Source: Sitta carolinensis (Eukaryota; Chordata; Aves; Passeriformes; Sittidae). From it: DNA of 64,000 nucleotides. How positions within the stretch are numbered: position 1 is the first letter of the stretch; each line of letters begins with the position of its first letter. Shown here in pieces: positions 1-9,690 of the stretch. The stretch covers positions 7,362,452 to 7,426,451 of the forward strand of contig CM063294.1 of NCBI GenBank assembly GCA_032173965.1, read 5' to 3'. A model generated the notes under the pieces. The model was not told the origin of the DNA. It worked only from the letters and a program-made list of their open reading frames with translations, and ran no database searches. Both the position numbers and the translations under genes were made by a program.

Positions 1-2800
1 TGCCTGGGATGAAAAGAGCTCAGGATCCCGGGGAGGGGATGGGAGGTCCCCCTGTGACCACCACAGTGACAAAGCAGGGTTTTTATCTTTTCCTCGTGCT
101 ATTTGTCAGGATGCCCTGCGAGGGAGACTCTCCACGGATGGGTGGGAGCAGGTTCCTCCTCTGGAATGCAGCCAGGGAACATCCTCCCATGCACTTAGCT
201 AATGACCTGCTGCAGCAGCATTTTTGGCATCCCAGTGATGCTCAGGGTTCCGAAACTAAAAGCAATCTAAAATTTGGAATAAATAATAATTAGGAAAATG
301 TTCTTACCCTCAGGAAAAATGCACGCTAATGTTTTGCCACTTGTAACATCATGGAATTGCTTTTTCTTCTTTAAAATATTAACATGGAGGGATAAGAATT
401 TGGGGGAAAAAATCAAGATATAATGGCAAAGGTAGAAAATCATGGGAGTTCCACAATTAACTTATGGGTGTGGGTTTGTTGATGAGGTCAAAATTGCACT
501 TGCAATTCTCCAATAGAAACAATTTATTTACCCTGAATTTCAGGATGAGTTCAGCAATTAGGCCTGGCTAACCCAGCTCTGGGAAGCAGCTATTCCTATA
601 CACATCCCAACATTTGTTTTCCAATGAGTTTCTTTTTTCCCCAGGAGCCCAAATCACTCTGTTGTGGTAATTCACTGCCTGTGTTTGCTTTGTCAAAGGT
701 TAATTTATGAGGACAAACACACCACAAGGTCCCTGAAAATGGCAGCAGCCCTTGGCATTCCTGTGGGATGGGCCCTGGAGGTCACCTGGATGCCCAGAGC
801 AGACCAAATTTTGCTATCTCCCAGGATCTCCAGGGATAACCTGGCTCTGGGCTTGGCTCCTCTCGTTGTGAAATTTGTTTTGCTCCCATCTAATTGGAAT
901 TTCTCTCCCTGCAATTTGCTCTGCTCCCTCTTCCTTTCACTCTGCAGCCCCAGCAGGGCTCTGGCTACCCTTTCTCCCACCCTTCTCCAAAGGGAGCCGA
1001 CCCCTTCTCCCAAGTTTTCCTCCTTATTTCACCCCTCAGCCCTTGGTGCTCCCTCGCTGCCCCTGATCCACATTTCAGTGCCTCCCCTGCCAGGGAATTA
1101 TCCCAGAACAGCAGCTCCAGCCTCACCAGTTTGGGAGTCATGGACTGAAATTCAAGTGCAGAGCTGGAACACCTTCCTGCATGAGCTGAGCAGGGTGGAG
1201 AGAGAGGTTTGTGTTCCTGAGAGGGATGGGATGGATGCTGGGGCTGCATCCCACGGGACACTGGGAGCACTGGGAACACTGGGGCCCTTTCCTCATTCCA
1301 GAACCAGCAGGATTTACAGTGTCAGGACAACCCTGAGAGCTGTGTGTGCTCAAAACTCTTGGGCTCAGGAGGAACTTCCTGCACGCTTCGGGCTTTGCTG
1401 CTGTTGCCTCATTGCTCTAATTGTCCATCAAGCAGGGCTGTGACCTGAATACTCCCCACGAGTTCCTGCATGTTCCTTGCCAGGCTTTCCTCCAGAAAAG
1501 CTCCCCAGAACACAGAGCCAGCCCCAGGCAGAGGAATCCAGACCAACCCCAGTGCAAACCCCACCCTGCCTTTGTCATCTCAGCCTCGCAGGAACACGTG
1601 GCCAAATTATGGAAAAAGAAAAGAATTGGAACAGAACCACCAAAGGGCATTCAAAAAATAAAATTTCAGACCTCCAGCCCCAACCAGATCTTTGCCCATC
1701 CTGGAATTTGGCTTTGATGGCATTTGTGATTTTTATCCTGTTAAGTGATGAGAAATTAAATTTTTATATTCTTTAAAGACAAAATTATTCATATCCCTCT
1801 TGGGATGAGTTAGAGGGGCCCAAGGCTTACCTGACCTACTGAAATCTTTTCTGCAGGAGCTTCCAGACCCTTGTTTTACTGGGATGAGCACCTCTGGCCC
1901 CAATCCTGCACAGGGAGAAAACCCTGGGCTACCCTGCAGTGAGGGAAGGGGATCACTGAAACACTGGGAATTGTGGAGGTGTGCAGGGATTTTTCCTGTT
2001 GAGATTTTTCCAGTTTCGATGGTAAATGACTAAGAGAAGGCAACTCTGGAAGGATGGAACCCAAACCATCACCTCCAAACTCCACTTTACTTTGCATTTG
2101 ATGAAAATTAAGCCTCAGATCCGAGTGTCCCACTGGGACTCCCCCATGGCTCTGTCATAAAAGACAGAAATTGCTGCCTTTTGGTCAAGTCACCAACAAA
2201 GGCAGGATTTGTTTAAGGAATCCCTCCTGCTGTGCTGGAAACAGGGAAAGGGGAGCAGAGGGGCAGGCACAGGGATCTCTCCCCGTGGCTGGCTGGGAGC
2301 TCAGGGATGCTCAGGGCTTGGGATGCCCCTCCTGGCTGTGCCCTGCAGGGACTTTGCTGCTTCTGTCCCAAACCACTGGTTCTGATCCCAAACTGGGGAC
2401 ATTTGGAGGAAAAGGAGCCCTGGGGATGCTCTGGGCTGGGCTTCAAGCTGAGCACAGATCTCCCAGAGCAGCTGAAGTGCTGACCCTGGGTTCTGTGAGC
2501 CTGAGCTGGGAGGAGAGCACTGACACTGGGTGTGCAGTTCCGAGTCACACGCAGTGCAGGGCAGAGTCTGGCAAACACAAAAACTCAAAGTCAGGGCATC
2601 CTTTGTGCACACCACGAGCTCAGCTCAAAGCACAGCTCAGGAGCAGCTCCCAAACGCCCCAAAGAACACGAGTCCAGCCCTCACGGCGTGAATATTTTGG
2701 CAAACACCCAGGCAGGATGATTTTCCCCTGGGAACTGCGTTCAGCCGACAGTCCCTGTGGCACAGGGGGAGCGGACAGCCCTGAGTCAGAGCCTGGCACA
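1..2800. other. Intergenic region with no recognised gene
   Basis: I see no exon here that I can assign to a family. The open frames have ordinary composition, lack conserved motifs and overlap on both strands. The stretch may be 3' flank of an upstream gene outside the window, but nothing shows this. The Kazal gene promoter begins near the right end. Confidence 0.5.
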
Positions 2801-2804
2801 ATTA

Positions 2805-2817
2805 ATGAATAATTAAC
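2805..2817 (+). promoter_or_regulatory. Possible HNF1-like site upstream of the Kazal gene
   Basis: The 13 bases match the palindromic HNF1 consensus GTTAATNATTAAC at 11 positions. They lie about 120 bases upstream of the TATA box. HNF1 sites are common in promoters of epithelial secreted proteins. An AT-rich chance match is possible. Confidence 0.25.
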
Positions 2818-2938
2818 AGGCCGGGCTTAGGCAGGGACCATCCCTGCTCCATCAACACCGGCACCGCGCTGCTGACTCTGCCCTGGGCGCCTCCTTCCCC
2901 AGGTCATTCCAGCGTGGGGATTTCATCACCCCGCTGCC

Positions 2939-2945
2939 TATAAAG
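2939..2945 (+). promoter_or_regulatory. TATA box of the Kazal inhibitor gene
   Basis: TATAAAG in a GC-rich context lies 66 bases upstream of the chosen start codon. Transcription should begin about 25-32 bases downstream, near 2965-2972. This puts the out-of-frame ATG at 2959 outside the transcript and supports the ATG at 3005. Confidence 0.7.
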
Positions 2946-3004
2946 GCTCCTGGGAGCCATGGCCACTCCGGGGGTGCTGCCGGGACCCGGGGGTGCCTCT
3001 GGCC

Positions 3005-3053
3005 ATGAGGGGCTCCGTGCTGCTGCTGGCGCTGGCTGCGCTCTGCTTGGCGT
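3005..3053 (+). CDS. Kazal gene coding exon 1 (signal peptide)
   Basis: This exon encodes the initiator Met and the hydrophobic core [13 protein letters not shown]. It ends in phase 1 at a strong GTGAGT donor (3054). The start was chosen because it is the first ATG downstream of the expected TATA-driven start and opens directly into a signal peptide. Confidence 0.88.
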
Positions 3054-6000
3054 GTGAGTACCGCCTGCTCCTGGGCTTCGAGGGGCTCTCGGGGGTTCCT
3101 GCACTGCTGGGAGGGGGAAAAATGGAATTTTCTATTGAAAATCCTTTTATCACCGCAATAATTTATTGCTGGGCTGGAGGGAAGCTGCTCCTTGCTGGGT
3201 GTAACTCAGAGCTGGGGTCTGTGACTCCAAAGAACTGTGATGCCCCAGGACCACCTGGGTTAGTTTTTAAATTTATTTTTAAAATAAATGCTTAAATTTA
3301 TTTTTTAAATAAAAGCTTAAATTTATTTTTTAAAATAAATGTTTAATTTTTTTTTAAATAAATGTTTAAATTTATTTTTAAAAATAAATTTCCATTTATT
3401 TTTAAATTTCGGTCTGAGAAGGGAGCTGGGAGCTGGTGAGGTCCTTCCCCTGTGCTATAAATGCATATTTTAATATTGGCTTTTGCAAGTATTAGAATAG
3501 ATAAATAATTATATATATATAATATATAAAATATTATTTTAATTATTTCAACATAATTATATATATTATATAATTACAAAAAATAATATTTAATATTTTA
3601 ATTATTTTAAATTAATATTTTTAAATTTCGGTCTGAGAAGGGAGCTGGGAGCTGGTGAGGTCCTTCCCCTCTGTTATAAATGCATATTTTAATATTGGCT
3701 TTTGGAAGTATTAAAATAAGTATTATATCTATAATCTATAATATATATAAACTATCTAATATAATATCTATAATAACTTTTTGCTGTAGTTTTAAAATTT
3801 AAGTATAGAGTGTTTTAACTACCTAAATAAATCACTTCCAAAAAGAAGCCTAAGTGATTATCAACATTTTCTGCCTGTAAAAAAGAAACCAAAGCTTAAA
3901 GCAAAAAACAATTAGAAAAAAATTAAAAGTGAAAAAGGCATGCTCTAAAAAAAGAGACTCAAAGAGTAGCCAAGCAAAACAGCTCCTAAAAAAGTTTAAA
4001 TATGCATAAAGCCTATACATAATAAAATTATATAAAAAGAGAATTTCTAAGACACCAGGCCATTTAACCTTTACTTTATTTTCTCTGTCTTTAATTGTCT
4101 CCATTAAACCTTTTAAAATTTTACCAAGAAAGTGAATCTCATTTTTCACACCTGCCAAACTGACCAAGCAGGGGACAGCTCAGGTCCTGGAGAACAGCTG
4201 GGAATCATCTTTTTAATCTTCTTTTTCCAGGCTGCAGGCAGGCTTGAGGGATCCCTAAAAAATCGGGATCTGGGAGGAATTTCTTCAGCCTTTACTTGGC
4301 GATTTTATTTTTACCAAAAACTTGCAGTAAAAATGTGTTTGTAGAGAAAAATAAGTGCATTTAAAAGAACTGAAAGACTCCACACCTGTGCTGGTAGTAC
4401 AGAAGTTTAAAAGCATTATGAACATGAAAGGAGCAAAAGAAAGAAAATGTTAAATGCAATTTTATGATTCCAAAAGAATCTTTTGAGTGGCTCTGAGAAG
4501 GTTGCTTTAAAATTTGTCTCAACCCCAAAACTCTTAGGAAAAACAGCAGTTTAAATGCAATGCAATGGAAATAATTGATTCAGTGTTTCACTAACTGCAG
4601 GGAAATAAAGAAATATCCTTTCCATTAGAACTCCAGGAAATCTCTTCCTTGCCCTTTCTGGTTTCTCTTGTCTGTTTGAGAGCTTCATGAATCCACCCTC
4701 TCTGAGCCACACCTCGGCACTCAGCCCCACGTGCAGAGTGGCTCCTGAGAGGCTACAAACAACAAAATAACACCTGAATGTCTGGGGGAAGTGGGGTAAA
4801 TCAAATCCCATTCCAAAACAGAGACATCTCAGTCCAGCTCTGCTGACAGAGAGGCAAATCGACCTGGGGCTTTATTTCTGCTCCTTTTCTCTACACTGGA
4901 CAGCTGTGAGGATGTCAGCAGGTTTATGACAGGATGCTTTTGTGGAAAGTTCAACCTTTGAGGATCAAAAAAAAAGCCAAATTTATTCCAAAAGACAATT
5001 GCTAGAGCTCTGCTCCAGAACTTCTGGGAAGTTTAACCTTTAAAGATGAAAGAAATGCAAATGTAATCCAAAGGCAAGTGCAGGAGCTCTGCTCCAGAAG
5101 CAGAACCCATTCTGCACAGAAATCTCCTGGAGCCCCAGGGTGATGCTCGTGGCCCAGCACAGGGACAAACACATTCCTAAAGAAAGTAAGAAATGTGTCA
5201 GCAGCATGGAGCAGGGCCAAGGAGCTGATTACTTTGTGGGAGGGGGAATTAACTTCGCTTGGGAGGAGCTGCTGGGGCCCCACCTGAGCACAGGGCTCTG
5301 CTCCAGAGGAATGGGGCAAAAATAGAAACCAGTCAGCTTAAAATCCACATTGAAACACTTCCTAAAGGGCACTGGGAGCCAAGGGTATTAGCACTGTTAG
5401 TTAGAGTTAATATTGTCTTTTAGCTCCCTTTATTTAGATATATTTGTATTCAATTTTTTATTTTATTTATATATAGATTTATATTTATTTATCCTCGTTA
5501 TTGACAGAAACCCCAGATACAAAAGGCACCTGTGGTTTGCTCACAGCCACACACAGCTGTTGATAAACTCAGGAATTAAACCCCAGTCATGCTCAACACC
5601 AGTTAATCCTGGACATTAAATATAAAATCACATTCTGGACATTAAATATAATATTGACTGTCAGTGGTTTCGTGGGGAACAATGGCCCCGTTCCCTCCTC
5701 CAGCAAAGGCTGCTCCAACAGGTGACAGAGGTTTCTAAAGTAAATAATTCACCAAAAGTTCAGTGGGGTCTGAGCCTGGGCTTTGCTGAGCTGCACAGCT
5801 CTGCCAATATTGGATTTCAGGAGGTGAAAGATCCAGGGGTGCTGAGTGAACCCATCCTGGGGGTTCATTAACTGGGTTTTTGTTTTCTCTTTTGTGTTTC
5901 AGTTTCCACTGCAGATGCTGCCACACAGAATGAGGTGAGTGATTGCCTTTTTCCTGGATAAAAATATATGATGAGGTACAAAAATTATAGTCTAATAACA

Positions 6001-8355
6001 TGAGGTCAGAAACTAAACATGTTAAACTTTAAATGCTGCCCAATTTATTGAGATTTCTGGGAAAGTTCCTGAGTTTGGGATATGGGGTTTCCACAGTATT
6101 ACCCAGACAACTTCCAGATGTTTTCACCTGTTTGGCATTCTGGGCAAGGACAAATTTTAAGCCAGAGAAATCTAGATTTTTTAAAAAAAATATTTATTTG
6201 ATGATGACCCTATAAGGCTTTTTTGATGACTTTTAGCTCCTAAATCAGGTACCTGGAGATTTTCATTCTGAGTACTCTGGGGTCAATGTCTGGAAGAAAG
6301 GAGGCACCAAGGAATAAAAATCCTTCTTGGGGTGAGCAGGGAAGCCCTGGCAGAGTGGATGGTGGTGGGGAGAGAAAAGTCATCCACACTCAGAGCTGGA
6401 CCCACACTGGTACAAATCAGCAGGGATTCTCCAGGGAAAGGGTGCTCAGCAGGGAAGGGCTGCCCAGGGAGGCAGTCCTCACTCTCAGATCTAGATTTAA
6501 AGGTGCAAAACTGATTTCTGGGCTAAACAGACGAGTGAGGATACAATCCAGCATCACCCCAGGACAGTTGGATTCCATCCCTGAATGTGAATTGATCCCA
6601 CCTGAATTTAGTGATTGTTGTGATCAGGTAATGAAAAATCCCAGCACTGGGGCTGTGCTGTTCCATTCCTGCCCAGTGCCTGCCCCAGGCAGCACCACTC
6701 ACACCTCGGGGAAAGAAATGTTTCATTTTTGGGGCTCAGCCTCTGCTAATGGAGGGGGTGATGCCTCCCTGGCTGTACTGCTCCAAAGCATGCCCCAAAA
6801 TTCAATATATTCATTATTTCTGCTGGTGCCTGCAGAGGCTCCCTGGGCAGAGTTAGAGGAATAAGCAGGGATTTATTAAAGCAGGGATTTGTTAAAGCAG
6901 GAATTTATTAAAGTTCTTCTCAGGATGCACCTTGGGCAGCACAAGAGCCCGGCCAGGGCTCCACCGAGGTGGATCCTGCTCAGGAGTTTTCCCCCTTGGC
7001 TCAGTTCTGCTCCATTTCCACGCTGGGGTTCATTGTCCAGTGCCAGCCCCAGGGGATGCAGTCCACCCTCCCACATTCTCTCCTCAATTCCTGATTTTTG
7101 GGCACTTCTTGGGCTGAAGCTGCAGCGGTGCCCTGGGTTGTGGGGCTGGTTGAGGATTGTTCTGTGTGCTGAGCTGGGAGCAGAGCACTGGCATGCACAG
7201 GGAGTTAGGTACTATATTATATATATATTATATTATATATTAGGTACTAATGCAGTGCAGAATCTGGAAAAGATGAAAGCTAAAGCTTCAGGCATCCCAA
7301 TGACAGCCCAGATTTCGGTATTTCCCTCCTGTCTGTGACTGGAGGGGGTGACTCAAGGCTGCCCTGGTTGCAGGTGGACTGCAGTGAGTACAGGAGGCTG
7401 GAGAGGGGCAGACCCATTTACTGTGAGAGGCTCTACCAACCCTTCTGTGGCTCCGATGGCAAAACCTACAACAACAAATGTTCCTTCTGCAAGGCTGTGC
7501 TGTGAGTACCAGGCTGCCCAGCCCCCCTGAGCGAGCCAAAAGCTGCCAGGGGCTGAGTTAAATGGGGTTTACACTCCACAAAATCGAGTTTATTTGGGGT
7601 TGTTACTTCTCTGCTCCTTTGCTTTACCTTTACACAATAATTGTTCCTCCCACTGATGGTGTCCAGCTGATCTAAAAAACAAATGATGGTGATATTTGGG
7701 GGAGAACTTCCTGTTCTGGCAAGAACTGTAAAATAGGGAGCTAAAAAATGGTCTGGATATTCAGGTTTGAACTTCCTATTCCAGCAGGAATTGTGAAGTT
7801 GGACACTAAAAAATTACTTGGATATTCGTGTGAGCAGCTTCCTATTCCTGCAGGAAGTGTTAAAATAGGGAACTAAAAAATGACCCAAATACTTGGGGGA
7901 GGAACCTGCAGCAGGCATCATAAAGGTGGACACTAAAAAATCATTCCTATTTGTGTGAGGTACTTGCAGCAGGCACTGTAAGGTTGAGTCACTAAAATTG
8001 TCCCTGATATTTATATGAGCAGCTTCCCATTCCAGAAGAAACTGTAAAGTTGGATGGGGAAGAGTCCAACGAGCAACACAGGCCTGACAAAGCACCTGCA
8101 CCTCACTCAGGTCACTCAAAAATTCAGAAGTGGTACTGGCAATATCTCGGGTTTACGGAATAAAACACATAATTTTGCAAGGAAAGCTGTTTCCAGATCG
8201 GTGTCCTCATGTCTGCTGGGAATGTTAATGGTATCTCCTCTGTTAGCAAAGGGTTTCAGAGGATTTTGGAGCACCTGGTGAAACTTTCTGTCCATTCCTT
8301 TCCTTGCAGGAGGAGCAGAGGGGCCCTGCACATGAAGCAGGCAGGGGCGTGCTGA
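3005..8355 (+). CDS. Secreted single-domain Kazal-type serine protease inhibitor (SPINK family), complete, 4 coding exons
   Basis: The coding exons 3005-3053, 5903-5934, 7374-7501 and 8310-8355 join in frame to 84 residues plus TGA. Residues 1 to about 19 are a leucine/alanine-rich signal peptide. Six cysteines follow with spacing C-x13-C-x7-C-x10-C-x2-C-x17-C, including the family signature [12 protein letters not shown]. This is one canonical Kazal domain. By the standard numbering the residue two after the second cysteine is P1; here it is Arg (C-E-R-L), which predicts inhibition of trypsin-like proteases. Every intron has GT/AG ends, and the phases (1, 0, 2) agree. The length is typical for SPINK proteins. 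Mammalian SPINK genes sit next to FBXO38, so synteny agrees. I do not assign a number: it resembles SPINK7-like and ovomucoid-type single domains, but orthology cannot be decided by eye. Confidence 0.9.
3262..3400. repeat. AT-rich tandem repeat in Kazal intron 1
   Basis: Imperfect copies of a roughly 27-base unit made of TTTAAATTTATTTTT and AAATAAATG follow one another. It is simple-sequence DNA with no coding signal. Confidence 0.7.
3401..3716. repeat. Direct repeat of about 97 bp with 219 bp spacing, with AT-rich filler
   Basis: The segment beginning TTTAAATTTCGGTCTGAG at 3401 recurs at 3620 with few changes for roughly 97 bases. It includes GGGAGCTGGGAGCTGGTGAG and ends near TTTTAATATTGGCTTTTG. 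The spacer is AT-rich microsatellite-like DNA (ATATAT, AATATT). This is a segmental tandem duplication of a 219 bp unit. Confidence 0.75.
5903..5934 (+). CDS. Kazal gene coding exon 2
   Basis: This is a 32-base exon with acceptor TTTTGTGTTTCAG and donor GTGAGT. It encodes [10 protein letters not shown], the end of the signal region and the short propeptide-like linker before the Kazal domain. It is too short to show as a long open frame. It is supported by the splice sites and by exact phase agreement on both sides. Confidence 0.82.
6829..7303 (-). mobile_element. Dispersed LTR-like element, copy A (minus), in Kazal intron 2
   Basis: The reverse complement matches the element at 62702-63150 over most of its length. 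Shared parts are the start GATGCCTGAAG, the middle block around AGCCCCACAACC and the end with repeated AATAAATCCCTGCTTT. The sharp boundaries, the poly(A)-signal-rich end and dispersal in both orientations suggest a solo LTR. Near 7210-7245 it has gained a TATAT microsatellite. No internal retroviral gene is present. Confidence 0.6.
7374..7501 (+). CDS. Kazal gene coding exon 3 (core of the Kazal domain)
   Basis: This exon encodes cysteines 1 to 5, the reactive-site loop C-E-R-L-Y-Q-P-F-C and the signature [11 protein letters not shown]. The acceptor is CCCTGGTTGCAG and the donor GTGAGT at 7502. It begins in phase 0 and ends in phase 2. Confidence 0.92.
8310..8355 (+). CDS. Kazal gene coding exon 4 (sixth cysteine and stop)
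   Basis: The acceptor TTTCCTTGCAG is followed by [14 protein letters not shown] and TGA. The terminal Cys completes the sixth disulfide partner 17 residues after the fifth, as in other Kazal domains. The minisatellite begins about 14 bases after the stop codon. Confidence 0.9.
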
Positions 8356-8368
8356 GAGAGCTCTGCTG

Positions 8369-9470
8369 GGAGTGCTGGGAACAGCTCCACACTGCCCGTA
8401 TTCCCTGAATTCCTCCATCCTGCTGGGAACAGCTCCACACTGCCCGTATTCCCTGAATTCCTCCATCCTGCTGGGAACAGCTCCACACTGCCCCGTATTC
8501 CCTGAATTCCTCCATCCTGCTGGGAACAGCTCCACACTGCCCCGTATTCCCTGAATTCCTCCATCCTGCTGGGAACAGCTCCACACTGCCCTGTATTCCC
8601 TGAATTCCTCCATCCTGCTGGGAACAGCTCCACACTGCCCTGTATTCCCTGAATTCCTCCATCCTGCTGGGAACAGCTCCACACTGCCCCGTATTCCCTG
8701 AATTCCTCCATTCTGCTGGGAACAGCTCCACACTGCCCATCATTCCCTGAATTCCTCCATCCTGCTGGGAACAGCTCCACACTGCCCTGTATTCCCTGAA
8801 TTCCTCCATCCTGCTGGGAACAGCTCCACACTGCCCCGTATTCCCTGAATTCCTCCATCCTGCTGGGAACAGCTCCACACTGCCCCATCATTCCCTGAAT
8901 TCCTCCATCCTGCTGGGAACAGCTCCACACTGCCCCATCATTCCCTGAATTCCTCCATCCTGCTGGGAACAGCTCCACACTGCCCCATCATTCCCTGAAT
9001 TCCTCCTGCTGGGAACAGCTCCACACTGCCCCATCATTCCCTGAATTCCTCCTGCTGGGAACAGCTCCACACTGCCCCATCATTCCCTGAATTCCTCCTG
9101 CTGGGAACAGCTCCACACTGCCCCGTATTCCCTGAATTCCTCCATCTTGCTGGGAACAGCTCCACACTGCCCCATCATTCCCTGAATTCCTCCATCCTGC
9201 TGGGAACAGCTCCACACTGCCCCATCATTCCCTGAATTCCTCCATCCTGCTAGGAACAGCTCCACACTGCCCTGTATTCCCTGAATTCCTCCTGCTGGGA
9301 ACAGCTCCACACTGCCTCGTCATTCCCTGAATTCCTCCATCCTGCTAGGAACAGCTCCACACTGCCCTGTATTCCCTGAATTCCTCCTGCTGGGAACAGC
9401 TCCACACTGCCTCGTCATTCCCTGAATTCCTCCTGCTGGGAACAGCTCCACACTGCCCCATATTCCCTGA
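8369..9470. repeat. 48-49 bp minisatellite, about 23 copies
   Basis: The unit contains TGCTGGGAACAGCTCCACAC, CCCGTATTCCCTGAATTCC and TCCAT. Variants differ by one C (48 or 49 bases), CATCATT for CGTATT, and loss of CCAT (45-46 bases). The long antisense frames across it are by-products of a 48-base period. It starts just after the Kazal stop codon, so the 3' UTR runs into it unless the mRNA ends within about a dozen bases. Confidence 0.95.
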
Positions 9471-9690
9471 TTTTCTCCCTCCTTTCCCATCCCTGATTTT
9501 CTCCCTCCTTTCCCATCCCTGATTTTCTCCCTCCTTTCCCATCCCTCATTCCCTCCCTCCTTTCCCATCCCTCATCCTCCCTCCCTTTCCCATCCCTCAT
9601 TCCCTCCCTCCTTTCCCATCCCTCATTCCCTCCCTCCTTTCCCATCCCTCATTTTCTCCCTCCTTTCCCATCCCTCGTTCCCTCCCTCCT
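9466..9690. repeat. Pyrimidine-rich tandem repeat, about 8 copies
   Basis: Units of about 24-26 bases built from CTCCCTCCTTTCCCATCCCT follow the minisatellite directly. The strand is almost pure C/T, which favours triplex or slipped structures. Confidence 0.9.

Noticed and set aside
664..1443. 259-codon open frame left of the Kazal gene
   Set aside because: Low-complexity Ser/Pro/Leu composition, no domain, overlapped by equally long frames on the other strand, and no splice or promoter support.
2959..2961. ATG upstream of the chosen Kazal start
   Set aside because: Only 20 bases after the TATA box and out of frame with the signal peptide; it should lie upstream of the transcription start.
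8116..9645. Long minus-strand frames with repeated MEEFREYG-like units
   Set aside because: These are translations of the 48-49 bp minisatellite. The frame changes whenever a 49-base unit occurs, and no homology or start context exists.
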